The notes: generated by a model not told the origin, from the letters alone. A DNA stretch of 64,000 nt from Candidatus Paceibacterota bacterium (GCA_035530615.1 DATKUL010000002.1:310001-374000); one strand, 5' to 3'. Numbered from the stretch's first letter, positions 53,173 to 62,157 are shown. A program made the numbers and translations.

Positions 53173-53874
53173 TTATGACGGTCGGTCACCAAGTATCTTT
53201 AGTACTTCGCTATTTTGAGTCAAGTGAGCAAATGCATCCTTGGGTAGCAATCGTGAAGCGACGGAAATAATCTTTCTGCGTTCGAATTCTGAGCCAACGA
53301 GCAGCGGCTCATGGTGTGCTACCCGGTTTCTGAACTCCCTCAATTCATAAAGAGTTTGGTGGATTTTCCTTCGATCAGTTTTACTGGGATAAGCCGTATG
53401 AAGATAGGGAACCCATATGGTTTTTTCATGGGCATTCGATGTTAAATAAGTCCAAAATCCAAACATGACTTCGGCGACTACTTTTCCAGGAACCGGTGTG
53501 GTGTTCCCAGACCTAGAAGCGTCTATGCGGGCACGTTGAATTTGACTTCTAGGAATTTCATTTGCATCAACCAGTCGCTGTTGGGCTGGTTCGTTTTTCA
53601 TTACAACTGGGAATAGTTTTAGCATTGTGGGAATTTCTGTCCAATGTGAATCTTCACTAACAGTGGCCGCCGAAAGAGCCCGATCGTAAGCATTGCGAAG
53701 TCCAACTTCGAAGTGCCCCAAGTCGTGAAGAAAGGCTGCTCCCAGGCGGGCATTCCATTCATAGAGTGCGAGGGCAAGAGATCGCGACCCTTGAGCCGCC
53801 GAAAGATAAGTTCCAAATCGTCCGGTGCTCAGCCAAGTTTCTATCCACGGATCGGATGGTCGCTGAGTTGGCAC
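53173..53874 (-). CDS. Abi-family protein with HEPN-type R-x4-H motif
   Basis: 233 residues matching the Abi_2/AbiD-type layout: an N-terminal helical region (LALALYEWNARLGAAFLHDLGHFEVGLRNAYDRAL), VMFGFWTYL in the middle, and LYELREFRNRVAHHEPLL, where Arg182 and His187 form the HEPN R-x4-H ribonuclease motif. Related proteins cause abortive infection by cutting RNA after phage attack. First gene (reading right to left, last) of the module between repeats 2 and 3. No antitoxin-like partner is evident. Phage defence is inference from family. Confidence 0.8.
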   Translation of the reverse strand: MPTQRPSDPWIETWLSTGRFGTYLSAAQGSRSLALALYEWNARLGAAFLHDLGHFEVGLRNAYDRALSAATVSEDSHWTEIPTMLKLFPVVMKNEPAQQRLVDANEIPRSQIQRARIDASRSGNTTPVPGKVVAEVMFGFWTYLTSNAHEKTIWVPYLHTAYPSKTDRRKIHQTLYELREFRNRVAHHEPLLVGSEFERRKIISVASRLLPKDAFAHLTQNSEVLKILGDRPS

Positions 53875-54165
53875 GTTCTTCCTTCAAGGGTATAGTTCGG
53901 CACGAAAGCCTTTGAGGACCGCTGACTTTCGAGTTAAGTTACTTAGGCACTGCATTGGAAACTCCGGTATTTCGCTCACGCGGACCCGGAGTTTTTTATT
54001 GCTCGGAGAATTATTCCAAGTACTGCGATACGAATGGCGAGAATGTCCACAAATCACTCAGAGTGATCACCTTCGATTTCCCGCCAGCTCAACGGCATGG
54101 GACGACTTATGGCTTATAAGTCGAATTGGAATCTAATCACCTCTAAGCAATTGTCCGACCTGCAC

Positions 54166-54990
54166 TTATGGCACAGTCGAAGGAGTTGGGGACACAATCG
54201 GAGCACCAGGGGTAATCCTGCTGTCTTTCTTGGTTAGTTTCTTGCAAGCGACTTCGGAATTCGTGGGATCAACTTGACGATCCTCTATTTCATCGGATTT
54301 CAACACAAGGGGGTGACGTCCTGGAAGATCCATCAAGTATGTGTTTCGGACATCAATAGAAAGGACGAATGCGGAGATTCTATTTCCGTTTGTGAGGGTG
54401 ACACACTCGCTAGGAAGCCAGGAATTTCCGGAAGAATAGAGGGCAACCATTGCAATTATTGCAACATAAGATCCTGGACTCCAAGCTATGTCATCCCTAT
54501 AAAAAACGTGCTTTTCTTCTGGTGGTTTAAGTCGCCACCCTGCTCGACCCTTTCGCGTAAAGAGCCAAGCTGGAAAATGGATATCCAGAATGAAGTAAGA
54601 AAGCCCGGATACAAGTAGCCAAGTTTGCCAATTGCCCATCTCAACAGCAAGGAAGGCACTTATGATAGCCAGAAAGAAGATAACCTGATCGTGAAGTTTT
54701 CGTCCTTTAAAATTGGCTACAAAGTAAATCCGAAAGAACACCCACGTCGTGAACATGAAGAGGGGTGCCAAAAGGGGAAGCATAATACCTACTAGAAGGG
54801 GAATTTTTTCCGAATGGGCGAGCAGAAAAAGAGTTGTTGGGTAATCTTTTTCAGAAATCATAAAAAGTTGAAGCACTATGAACGCGAAAGAGAGGAGGGT
54901 TGCGATGACTCCAAAATTCGCCTTGATAAAATCTCGCGAATACGAACCCTCATTATTCTTTCCCTCAGGAGTCATGCTGGAGTCTCCCAT
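54166..54990 (-). CDS. Membrane protein of unknown function
   Basis: About 274 residues with five or so hydrophobic segments: FGVIATLLSFAFIVLQLFMI, LLVGIMLPLLAPLFMFTTWVFFRIYFV, VIFFLAIISAFLAVEM, TWLLVSGLSYFILDI and GSYVAIIAMVALYSS. A soluble C-terminus follows, with CVTLTNGNRISAFVLSIDVRNTYLMDLPGRHPLVLKSDEI and a Pro/Thr/Ser tail. ATG 54990 follows AGGAACC; ATG 54975 is an alternative. Possibly a membrane effector accompanying the Abi protein, but I recognise no domain. The 290 bases between it and the Abi gene hold no gene I can support. Confidence 0.65.
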   Translation of the reverse strand: MGDSSMTPEGKNNEGSYSRDFIKANFGVIATLLSFAFIVLQLFMISEKDYPTTLFLLAHSEKIPLLVGIMLPLLAPLFMFTTWVFFRIYFVANFKGRKLHDQVIFFLAIISAFLAVEMGNWQTWLLVSGLSYFILDIHFPAWLFTRKGRAGWRLKPPEEKHVFYRDDIAWSPGSYVAIIAMVALYSSGNSWLPSECVTLTNGNRISAFVLSIDVRNTYLMDLPGRHPLVLKSDEIEDRQVDPTNSEVACKKLTKKDSRITPGAPIVSPTPSTVP

Positions 54991-55186
54991 GGAGGTTCCT
55001 GAGAATTTCGGGAAGCGAAGAATGACCAATCGGGCGTTTTGCTTCCCGGAGTGTTGAACCAAACGCGTAGAGGTGCGTTCCCTGTAACAAAGCACCTGCA
55101 AAATACATGATGTCCGAATTGTGTGCATTTTCATCATATGCATTTTCAAGTTTCTTGGAGCACTTGAGGGGCACGAGAGAGTTCAA

Positions 55187-55732
55187 TTAGTGAGGGATTC
55201 GCTTCCTGTAGAGAACACACTGTCGCAGGGGATCTCCGGGCTTCAGATTCGGATGTAAGAAATCGTCGGTATCGCTCCTATGCATTTCTAGCTTTTCCAT
55301 GACCCGACGGGAACTCAGGTTCGAGGCGGAAGAGAATGAAACGATTTCATCTATTTCGCAGTTCGCAAATGCCCAACTCATCACTGCATCGGCGCCTTCG
55401 GTGGCATACCCAAAACCCCAATGCTTTTGAGCAAGTCGCCAACCGATTTCAACTGCCGGGGTGAAGTGAGACTCAAATTTGCATTGTGCCAGCCCGATGA
55501 AGCCGATCAATTCTGAAGTTTCGGAAATTTCCACTGCGAAGCGTCCGTAGCCAAGTTCTTGCCAACTCCCTCTCGCCCTCTCAATCATGGCTCGACTTTC
55601 TGATTCGCTGATTATGGGCCCAATGAACTCCATAACCTTTGGGTCTAGATTCATCTCTGCCAGTGATAGCAAATCGGTATCACCCCTCTGACGCAACAAG
55701 AGTCGCGGCGTCTTGATTGAGATCTCATTCAT
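55187..55732 (-). CDS. GNAT N-acetyltransferase, RimJ/RimL type
   Basis: A 181-residue acetyltransferase: KTPRLLLRQRGDTDLLSLAEMNLDPKVMEFIG at the start, VEIGWRLAQKHWGFGYATEGADAVMSWAF containing the acetyl-CoA loop (Q-x2-W-G-x-G-x-A in place of Q/R-x2-G-x-G/A), and IVSFSSASNLSSRRVMEKLEM. Such enzymes acetylate protein N-termini, amino acids or drugs. Last gene of the module between repeats 2 and 3; a clear terminator lies between its start and repeat 3. Confidence 0.88.
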   Translation of the reverse strand: MNEISIKTPRLLLRQRGDTDLLSLAEMNLDPKVMEFIGPIISESESRAMIERARGSWQELGYGRFAVEISETSELIGFIGLAQCKFESHFTPAVEIGWRLAQKHWGFGYATEGADAVMSWAFANCEIDEIVSFSSASNLSSRRVMEKLEMHRSDTDDFLHPNLKPGDPLRQCVLYRKRIPH

Positions 55733-55759
55733 GGTTCGGGAATTCTAGCGACCAAAGTG

Positions 55760-55791
55760 AAAGAGCCTCCCGATTTCTCGAGAGGCTCTTT
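55760..55791. terminator. Terminator beside glnA-end repeat 3
   Basis: Perfect 10-base arms AAAGAGCCTC and GAGGCTCTTT around a 12-base loop. On the minus strand it comes just after repeat 3, in the place of a glnA terminator. Confidence 0.85.
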
Positions 55792-55800
55792 GGGCAAGTT

Positions 55801-55820
55801 TTACAGGTCGAAGTAAAAGT
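55801..55820 (-). repeat. glnA-3'-end repeat 3 (attachment-site-like)
   Basis: TTACAGGTCGAAGTAAAAGT; the minus strand reads Tyr-Phe-Asp-Leu-stop. One base differs from repeat 2. The GGGGGCAC motif lies 54 bases to the right. Confidence 0.75.
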
Positions 55821-55899
55821 GACCGTTAGTAAATCACGCTCAAATTGAATTGTTTTAGTCTTCGGCGCACAACGGGGGCACACCAGGGCGAGGCGTGAA

Positions 55900-56487
55900 C
55901 TATTTTGAGACTATTAAGTATCTTTCGTCATCTATCTGCTTCCCCCAATAAATCGGATCATTCAAAGGGAAAGTGGAGGCGGAACCCATCTCCGTCTTAA
56001 CGGCATTCTCAAGCACTCCTGAAGTAATTCCTGCTCCAGTAGACCAAAAGCCTTCAACCAAAACGAAATAGCCATGTTCACTCAAAAGGGAGTGCCATGC
56101 CTGGAGAGTGCTGACGAGATTCTCCGTTGCCCACAAAATATGTCTGCCGAACACGACGTCGAACCTTGAATTCAAAATTGCTTTATCCAGATTTTTGACT
56201 GAACAGGTGAAATAATCTATTTGGTTACCAAACCTTTGACATTTCTCTTTTGCTAATTTCGCCATTTCAGGAGAGGAATCAACGTAGGTGACGTGATGAC
56301 CAGCGTCGGCCAGTAACTCAGTAATGCTTCCTGTGCCACCACCCATATCAATAATTCTTATTGGCTTGCCTGGCAACTGACTGACAATTAATTCGGTCCA
56401 TTTTTGCTTTATGAGCGGGTCTGACAAGCCGTGATCAGGTTCATTGTCGTACGTTGGGGCGTAGGAATCCCACTCATTCTCACTCAT
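55900..56487 (-). CDS. SAM-dependent class I methyltransferase
   Basis: A 195-residue methyltransferase: SENEWDSYAPTYDNEPDHGL at the start, the SAM loop IRIIDMGGGTGSITELLADAGHHVTYVDSSPEMAKLAKEKC (motif I and acidic motif II), FDVVFGRHILWATENLVSTLQAWHSLLSEHGYFVLVEGFW (motifs III-IV). The wording is like UbiE/Coq5-type small-molecule methyltransferases; substrate unknown. ATG 56487 is preferred to a TTG at 56505. Single gene of the module between repeats 3 and 4; a decayed duplicate lies at 51186-51387. Confidence 0.85.
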   Translation of the reverse strand: MSENEWDSYAPTYDNEPDHGLSDPLIKQKWTELIVSQLPGKPIRIIDMGGGTGSITELLADAGHHVTYVDSSPEMAKLAKEKCQRFGNQIDYFTCSVKNLDKAILNSRFDVVFGRHILWATENLVSTLQAWHSLLSEHGYFVLVEGFWSTGAGITSGVLENAVKTEMGSASTFPLNDPIYWGKQIDDERYLIVSK

Positions 56488-56564
56488 TCCGGGAGCGTAT
56501 CGCAACGTCCAGACAGACTAGCTCCACTACGAAGAGACAAGCCGAACAATCGTAAATGACGGGA

Positions 56565-56606
56565 AGTGCGAGGAAGCCTGATAGAAACCATCACGTCTCG
56601 CCATTT
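56565..56606. terminator. Hairpin beside glnA-end repeat 4
   Basis: GCGAG and CTCGC enclose an inner TGAT/ATCA stem and are followed by CATTTT. It corresponds to the hairpin at 51461-51506 of the left duplicate. Confidence 0.55.
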
Positions 56607-56628
56607 TGGCAAGTCAGATAATTAGTGG

Positions 56629-56643
56629 CCTATAGGTCGAAGT
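56629..56643 (-). repeat. glnA-3'-end repeat 4 (attachment-site-like)
   Basis: CCTATAGGTCGAAGT, identical over 15 bases to the true end of glnA at 57231-57245. On the minus strand it reads His-Phe-Asp-Leu-stop. The 240 bases between this repeat and the 79-residue gene hold no gene I can support. Confidence 0.75.
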
Positions 56644-56882
56644 GAAATTTGGATCAATCTGAAGTTTGCTCTGACTTGCTGCTTCTCCTTTAAGGTCGCC
56701 CGAGAGGCATGGCGGCGCGCAAGATCATTAAGTTTAGAAAGTTTTTTTAGGCGGCTTCGATTCTGGACATCTTGTGACCTATCTAGTGACACAGATTTAG
56801 TAACACAAAAAAGGCTATACAAATGAAAAGATTGCGGACTACTCTTTCAATAAATGAATCGCAACTACGATAAGGAGTGGCC

Positions 56883-57122
56883 ATGACCAGAAGCGCTGAT
56901 ATCCGAGAATACATTCTTGGAAGATTTGAAGATTCACGAGGACGAGGTGAGGATTCTTCCATCTTAGTTTCGGGAGATATTGCACGTGAATTGAACCTTC
57001 GCAATCGAATGCCTATGGTGTGCGGTGTCATGTACTCACTCATGAAGTCGGGAGACGAGATATTGCACAAAACGCCGAGCGGACAAAGTTCAACTATAAA
57101 AATCAGATATCAAATCGCTTAA
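56883..57122 (+). CDS. 79-residue winged-helix-like protein, intact copy
   Basis: MTRSADIREYILGRFEDSRGRGEDSSILVSGDIARELNLRNRMPMVCGVMYSLMKSGDEILHKTPSGQSSTIKIRYQIA. The order helix, turn, helix (SGDIARELNLRNRMPMVCGVMYSLM) and then a beta hairpin (DEILHKTPSGQSSTIKIRY) looks like a compact DNA-binding winged helix. AAGGAG lies 7 bases before ATG 56883. I know similar small uncharacterised proteins but no function. Only gene between repeat 4 and glnA; it may act on the repeats or regulate the cassettes, which is speculation. Confidence 0.7.
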   Translation: MTRSADIREYILGRFEDSRGRGEDSSILVSGDIARELNLRNRMPMVCGVMYSLMKSGDEILHKTPSGQSSTIKIRYQIA

Positions 57123-57189
57123 AGCCAAAGGTAATTTTCGGGCGCTCGGAATCCTTCCGGATCAACAGGATGAGATCGAACCGAAATAC

Positions 57190-57219
57190 AAAACCCCCAC
57201 CATTTCTGATGGGGGTTTT
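57190..57219. terminator. Terminator of glnA and the 79-residue gene
   Basis: AAAACCCCCA and TGGGGGTTTT around a 10-base loop, flanked by A and T runs; works in both directions. It lies 12 bases past the glnA stop. Confidence 0.9.
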
Positions 57220-57230
57220 TAGTACAGATT

Positions 57231-57245
57231 CCTATAGGTCGAAGT
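57231..57245 (-). repeat. glnA-3'-end repeat 5: the present end of glnA
   Basis: CCTATAGGTCGAAGT, the stop and last four codons of the intact glnA gene, identical to repeat 4. The likely site where elements insert while restoring the reading frame end. Confidence 0.75.
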
Positions 57246-58662
57246 ACAACTCGAACTCTGCTGGATGTGGTCGCAATTGCACGTAGTCAACTTCCTGAGT
57301 TCGCTTGAAGTGGATCCAAGTGTCGATGAGATCTTGCGTGAAGACTCCACCACGGGTTAGGAACTCATTGTCTCTCTCGAGATTGTTAAGAACCGCTTCC
57401 AAGGAACCCGGAACTTGCGGGATAGCTGCGGCCTCTTCGCCTGTTAGCTCGTAGAGATCCTTGTCAACTGGAAGTGGTGGCTCGATTTTGTTGATGATTC
57501 CATCCAGGCCTGCCATCAGCATTGCTGCGAAAGCTAGGTATGGATTCGATGATGGGTCTGGGCATCGGAATTCAATGCGCTTGGCTTTTGGATTCGATCC
57601 TGTGATTGGGATACGGATACAAGCAGAGCGGTTCCGTGCGGAATACACGAGGTTTACCGGCGCTTCATATCCTGGAACCAGTCGTCGATATGAGTTGACG
57701 GTTGGGTTGGTGAAGGCGAGAAGAGATGGTGCGTGCTTCAACAGACCTCCGACATACCAACGTGCGATATCTGAAAGATCCCCATATCCATCACCGAAGA
57801 AGAGTGGCACGCCGTTTTTCCAGAGTGATTGGTGCACGTGCATGCCGGATCCGTTGTCACCGAAGAGTGGTTTAGGCATGAAGGTTGCGGTCTTGCCACC
57901 TGCCCAGGCGGTGTTCTTGATGACGTACTTGAACTTCATTAAGTCATCGCCGGCATGCAAGATATCGCTGAAGCGGTAGTTGATTTCCATTTGACCGGCC
58001 GTACCGACTTCGTGGTGGGCGCGTTCAACGAGCAAACCAACTTCACCGAGCTTCATGACCATTTCATCGCGAAGATCTGCGTACTGATCTGTTGGAGAGA
58101 CTGGGAAGTATCCACCCTTAACACGAGTGCGATATCCGCGGTTAGGTGTGCCATCGGCATCCTTTTCGATGCCGGTGTTCCAGGCGCCTTCGTATGAATC
58201 AATGTGGTGGAATGATTCGTTGATTCCGGTTGAGAAACGAACCGCATCAAAGACATAGAACTCTGCTTCAGGTGCGAAGAACGCGGTGTCAGCGATACCG
58301 GTGCTGCGCATGAAATCAACCGCTTTGGCAACAATGCCGCGCGGATCACGACTGTATGGCGAATCATCGGCTGGATTATGAACAGAGAAGTTAATAATCA
58401 GAGTCTTCTCTTTGCGGTATGGATCAAGGAATGCTGATTCAGGAACTGGAAGGAGTTTCATATCTGACTCGTGGATTGCTTGGAATCCACGGATGGATGA
58501 ACCATCAAACATCAAACCGTCGGTGAAGACAGCTTCGTCAAATGATTCAACTGGAACATTGAAGTGGTGCTGGATACCTGGCAAGTCGATGAAACGAACA
58601 TCAACGAGTTTGACATCCTCTTTTTTAATGAAAGCAAATACTTCTGCCGAATTCTTAAACAT
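57232..58662 (-). CDS. glnA: Glutamine synthetase type I
   Basis: A 476-residue GSI-beta enzyme: [34 protein letters not shown], the latch [72 protein letters not shown], and the adenylylation loop KDLYEL with its target Tyr. It makes glutamine from glutamate and ammonia and is controlled by adenylylation. ATG 58662 follows GGGAGAAG and starts at the family-conserved MFKNSAEVF; the longer frame to 58719 is not needed. Its 3' end appears to be a repeated integration target. Confidence 0.96.
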   Translation of the reverse strand: MFKNSAEVFAFIKKEDVKLVDVRFIDLPGIQHHFNVPVESFDEAVFTDGLMFDGSSIRGFQAIHESDMKLLPVPESAFLDPYRKEKTLIINFSVHNPADDSPYSRDPRGIVAKAVDFMRSTGIADTAFFAPEAEFYVFDAVRFSTGINESFHHIDSYEGAWNTGIEKDADGTPNRGYRTRVKGGYFPVSPTDQYADLRDEMVMKLGEVGLLVERAHHEVGTAGQMEINYRFSDILHAGDDLMKFKYVIKNTAWAGGKTATFMPKPLFGDNGSGMHVHQSLWKNGVPLFFGDGYGDLSDIARWYVGGLLKHAPSLLAFTNPTVNSYRRLVPGYEAPVNLVYSARNRSACIRIPITGSNPKAKRIEFRCPDPSSNPYLAFAAMLMAGLDGIINKIEPPLPVDKDLYELTGEEAAAIPQVPGSLEAVLNNLERDNEFLTRGGVFTQDLIDTWIHFKRTQEVDYVQLRPHPAEFELYFDL

Positions 58663-58839
58663 GCTTCTCCCATACAGACCGATATCCGCGTTCGCGGGGG
58701 TACCTGATTGGCTCCACATTGAGCTCCAACTCTTGGCGTTAGGGTAGAACTAGGGCGTGAAATGGTCGTGACCCGTGTGTTACGGATATGTTACAGAATC
58801 CGAGGACTACAACTGGGTTTGGAGGGTTACTCTTCTCTG

Positions 58840-59202
58840 ATGCATTTCAAAAGGGTTGGCCTCTGGCGTCGAATTTTTGCCCTGCTGATTGATTGGCTGA
58901 TGTGCTTGGCGATTGCCAGCGCGTTCGTTCCTCGAACTCCGGGGTGGAGCCAATTTGCACCCCTTGGGATCTTCTTCATTGAAGTCTGGGTTCTGACTTC
59001 CCTGCAGGGAGCGTCGGCTGGTCAGAGAATTCTGCGGATGAAAGTCGTCCGATTTTCCGATGGCGGTGCGGTCACGCCAACCCAGGCTCTTATCCGTACT
59101 TTTTTACTCTGCCTGGTTGTTACCGCTGTGACATTTGATGAAAATGGTCGCGGAATTCATGAGCGAGCGAGTGGAACCGTACTTACCGCTTTGGAACCTT
59201 GA
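58840..59202 (+). CDS. RDD-family membrane protein
   Basis: 120 residues: an opening RVGLWRRIFALLIDWLMCLAIASAF with the R-x3-D pattern that names the family, three hydrophobic segments, and SAGQRILRMKVVRFSDG, the conserved loop. The short actinobacterial form next to glnA and a DUF4191 gene is a common arrangement. Function unknown. ATG 58840 is used; an in-frame start at 58762 lies in the glnA promoter region. Overlaps the convergent DUF4191 gene by 20 bases. Confidence 0.85.
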   Translation: MHFKRVGLWRRIFALLIDWLMCLAIASAFVPRTPGWSQFAPLGIFFIEVWVLTSLQGASAGQRILRMKVVRFSDGGAVTPTQALIRTFLLCLVVTAVTFDENGRGIHERASGTVLTALEP

Positions 59203-59869
59203 GATTCTTAGGCATAGGTCCTTTGGGAATTGGCATCGCCAAGCCACCCACTGCTTTGAGGCGATTACGCACTTCACGTAGTTGAGCCGGGCTCAATTTC
59301 TTGGGCATCTTCTTCAGGTGCTTCTGAATCTTGGATAATTTCACTTGTCCTGCGTTATCGCCGACAATTAGTTCGGAGATCGGAACCCCGGGTGCGAATC
59401 GTTCGGTCTTCTTCCGCTCATCGCTAAGAAGTTGACGCACAGATGGCCCGCCTTCTCCTACGAGCACGATTCCGGGCCGGCCGACACTGCGGTGAATCAT
59501 GTCCTGGTTTCGATTTACAGCCACGGCCGGAGTTGTGGTCCAACCTTTTCGGATGGCCATGAGCACGCTGGCAGCCGCTCCGACTTGGCCTTCAATAGAT
59601 TTGTATGCGGCGGTGCTGGCTTGGCGCGTGAAGAAGAAGAGTGCGCCGAGAATCGCCAAGGGAAGTGAGACAAAGCCCGCGTAGACCGGATGGCCCCAGA
59701 TATAGCCGAGGAGAATACCGATGACCCAGATGACTAAGAAGATGGCGAGGAGTGCCATTCCTATCCAGGGTTTAACGCTCTTGGTTACGACGTAGGCCTC
59801 TCGAACCGCTTTGAGACGAGGTTCTTTGGCGGTCTTTGGGGTTTTCGCTGACTTCTTCCGATTGAACAT
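59183..59869 (-). CDS. DUF4191 membrane protein
   Basis: 228 residues: basic N-terminus (MFNRKKSAKTPKTAKEPRLKAVREAYVVTKSVKPWIG), two membrane segments (about 37-58 and 62-80), then TRQASTAAYKSIEGQVGAAASVLMAIRKGWTTTPAVAVNRNQDMIHRSVGRPGIVLVGEG and a basic tail. This matches the DUF4191 family found beside lipA and glnA in most actinobacteria. Function unknown. ATG 59869 sits 3 bases after the plsC stop. Confidence 0.9.
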   Translation of the reverse strand: MFNRKKSAKTPKTAKEPRLKAVREAYVVTKSVKPWIGMALLAIFLVIWVIGILLGYIWGHPVYAGFVSLPLAILGALFFFTRQASTAAYKSIEGQVGAAASVLMAIRKGWTTTPAVAVNRNQDMIHRSVGRPGIVLVGEGGPSVRQLLSDERKKTERFAPGVPISELIVGDNAGQVKLSKIQKHLKKMPKKLSPAQLREVRNRLKAVGGLAMPIPKGPMPKNLKVPKR

Positions 59870-59871
59870 GG

Positions 59872-60573
59872 TCAGGAGTTTAGTGGGGCAGGTGCGGTAC
59901 CACCAAGGCGAAGCGGGGCCCACCACTGTCCAGTGTGCCCATCTGGATATTCTTCCTGGACTTCGTGAAGCATCGCGATCATTGTGGACCGCAGGGCGAT
60001 TTCCGCAGCCGCCACGTCGTCATCCTTCGTGAAATGGATTGGCGTACCAATAGAGATACTGATTGGAACGCGTTTTCGTTTCAAATTTCGCGGGACACCT
60101 TTGGTCCAAATTCTCTGACTACCCCAAATAATGACGGGGATTATCGGCACACTCGCACCCATGGCAAGGCGCACAACGCCGGTTTTCATCTCTTTGATCT
60201 CAAAACTTTTAGAAATGGTCCCTTCCGGAAAAATTCCGACGAACTCTCCGGCTCGAAGTGCTCGCAAAGCTGCAACAAAGGATGCCGATCCACTACTGCG
60301 GTCAACATTGATGTGATGCATTCCGCGCATCAAAGGGCCAGCAAATTTGTTATCGAAGATTTCCTTTTTTGCCATGAATCGCACGTAGCGCTTTGCAGGA
60401 AGCAATGCAGTGCCGGCGAGGGCAAAGTCAAGGTAACCGACGTGGTTGATGGCGATAATCGCCCCACCCTCTTTAGGAATATTTTCCTCACCAGTTACCG
60501 TCAGCTTCAAACCCAGATAGCGCCAAAATAATTTGGCGATCGTGATGACAGGAGGGTAAACCAACTCAGCCAT
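59872..60573 (-). CDS. 1-acylglycerol-3-phosphate acyltransferase (PlsC family), second copy
   Basis: 233 residues with the LPLAT blocks [13 protein letters not shown] (catalytic H-x4-D), [47 protein letters not shown] and [18 protein letters not shown] different branch from the plsC at 8690. It overlaps the end of lipA by 8 bases, so the order lipB-lipA-plsC-DUF4191 is one operon. Confidence 0.88.
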   Translation of the reverse strand: MAELVYPPVITIAKLFWRYLGLKLTVTGEENIPKEGGAIIAINHVGYLDFALAGTALLPAKRYVRFMAKKEIFDNKFAGPLMRGMHHINVDRSSGSASFVAALRALRAGEFVGIFPEGTISKSFEIKEMKTGVVRLAMGASVPIIPVIIWGSQRIWTKGVPRNLKRKRVPISISIGTPIHFTKDDDVAAAEIALRSTMIAMLHEVQEEYPDGHTGQWWAPLRLGGTAPAPLNS

Positions 60574-61498
60574 TTGAGACTCGCGCCTCCATGGCTTGTT
60601 TGTAGAGGCGTCCTGCGCGGTAACTTGAGCGCACCAGCGGACCGCTCATAACTCCCAGGAACCCAATTTCTTTCGCTTCATCAGCGAGCTCCACGAACTC
60701 TTCTGGTTTGACCCATCGTTCTACCGGGTGATGGCGATTAGTTGGTCGAAGATACTGTGTAATAGTGATCAGATCGCACCCTGAATCATGTAAATCACGG
60801 AGTGCCTGGCTCACTTCTTCACGAGTTTCACCCAAACCGAGGATGAGATTTGACTTGGTAATAAGACCGAATTCACGAGCCATCGTAATTACTTTTAATG
60901 ACCGCTCATAAGTAAAAGCAGGCCGGATCCTTTTGAAAATACGGGGGACCGTTTCCACATTATGAGCAAAAACTTCCGGGCGGGTTTCGAAGACTTGATT
61001 GAGAAGGTGTGCGTGTCCGCTGAAATCTGGAGCAAGCATTTCAACTCCACAATCCGGATTGACTTCATGTACGAGGCGAATTGTCTCCGCGTAGAGCCAG
61101 GCACCTTCATCGTCCAGGTCATCGCGGGCGACTCCAGTAATCGTCGCATATGCCAAATTCATTCTTTGCACTGACTCTGCTACTCGACGGGGCTCATCAC
61201 GATCGAGTGGTTGCGGTTTGCCGGTATCAATATTGCAGAAATCACACCGTCGGGTGCACTGCTCGCCGCCAATGAGAAAAGTTGCCTCGCGATCTTCCCA
61301 ACATTCAAAAATGTTCGGACAAGCTGCCTCTTGGCAGACGGTATGAAGCCCTTCGCCCTTAACCAGGGAACGAAGACGTGTGTACTCAGGTCCCATATTG
61401 GCCCGTGTCTTGATCCATTCAGGCTTTCGTTCAATCGGCGTTGCGGCGTTGCGAGCTTCAATCCGAAGTAATTTTCTTCCATCTGGTGCCAATGTCAT
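60566..61498 (-). CDS. lipA: Lipoyl synthase
   Basis: A 310-residue radical-SAM enzyme. The auxiliary cluster ligands Cys55, Cys60 and Cys66 ([12 protein letters not shown]) and the SAM-cluster ligands Cys81, Cys85 and Cys88 (CTRRCDFC) are present, as is the closing RSSYRAG Ser ligand. It inserts two sulfurs into octanoyl groups on lipoyl domains. Its start overlaps lipB by 4 bases. Confidence 0.96.
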   Translation of the reverse strand: MTLAPDGRKLLRIEARNAATPIERKPEWIKTRANMGPEYTRLRSLVKGEGLHTVCQEAACPNIFECWEDREATFLIGGEQCTRRCDFCNIDTGKPQPLDRDEPRRVAESVQRMNLAYATITGVARDDLDDEGAWLYAETIRLVHEVNPDCGVEMLAPDFSGHAHLLNQVFETRPEVFAHNVETVPRIFKRIRPAFTYERSLKVITMAREFGLITKSNLILGLGETREEVSQALRDLHDSGCDLITITQYLRPTNRHHPVERWVKPEEFVELADEAKEIGFLGVMSGPLVRSSYRAGRLYKQAMEARVSNG

Positions 61499-62157
61499 GC
61501 GCTCACCCTTAACAATGCCTCATAGATGTGTCGTTCGACCACGGGTACCACTTCCTCAACGGTTACTTCTCGTGCCAATTCTTTGGAGATCGATGTCACG
61601 TCCGCATCTGGGAGACCGCATGGCACGATCCGGTCGAACCAGGATAGGTCCGGATTTACATTGAGCGCAAAACCGTGCATGGTGACACCTTTAGCGAAGC
61701 GGATGCCGATCGCTGCAATCTTCCGGTCACCCTTCTCGTCCCGTAGCCATACCCCGGAACGTTCGCAATATCTCTGCGCTGGTATGCCGAACTCTAGGCA
61801 GACATCAATGAGCGCGGTCTCGATCTCACGGACGAAGCCCACCACATCATGTCGTTTTGCCAACCGGACAATGGGATAACCGACTATTTGTCCAGGTCCG
61901 TGCCAAGTGATTTTGCCGCCGCGGTCGACGTCGATCACGGGGGTTCCGTCAGTTGGTCTTTCAACATCGAGAGTGCGCCGTCCGGCGGTAAAGACCGACG
62001 GGTGCTCCAGCAACATCAAGGTGTTGGGGCGTTTTCCTTCTGCGACTTCCGCGTGAACGGTTCGCTGAATTTGCCACGCTTTTTCGTAGTCGATTATTCC
62101 GCTCCGAGAAAGCGCGATTGGCGATTTAGTGAGGATTGCTTCAACTGGCACCCACAT
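61495..62157 (-). CDS. lipB: Octanoyl-(acyl carrier protein):protein N-octanoyltransferase
   Basis: A 220-residue enzyme with [30 protein letters not shown], the catalytic Lys146 in RKIAAIGIR and Cys180 in [13 protein letters not shown]. It moves octanoate from ACP to lipoyl domains, giving the substrate of LipA. First gene of the lipB-lipA-plsC-DUF4191 operon, divergent from the MMPL gene. Confidence 0.95.
   Translation of the reverse strand: MWVPVEAILTKSPIALSRSGIIDYEKAWQIQRTVHAEVAEGKRPNTLMLLEHPSVFTAGRRTLDVERPTDGTPVIDVDRGGKITWHGPGQIVGYPIVRLAKRHDVVGFVREIETALIDVCLEFGIPAQRYCERSGVWLRDEKGDRKIAAIGIRFAKGVTMHGFALNVNPDLSWFDRIVPCGLPDADVTSISKELAREVTVEEVVPVVERHIYEALLRVSA

Noticed and set aside
51924-57245. 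Integron with attC sites
   Set aside because: The repeats lack the paired R/L boxes and hairpin form of attC; they match the end of glnA and carry ordinary terminators. No integron integrase is present.
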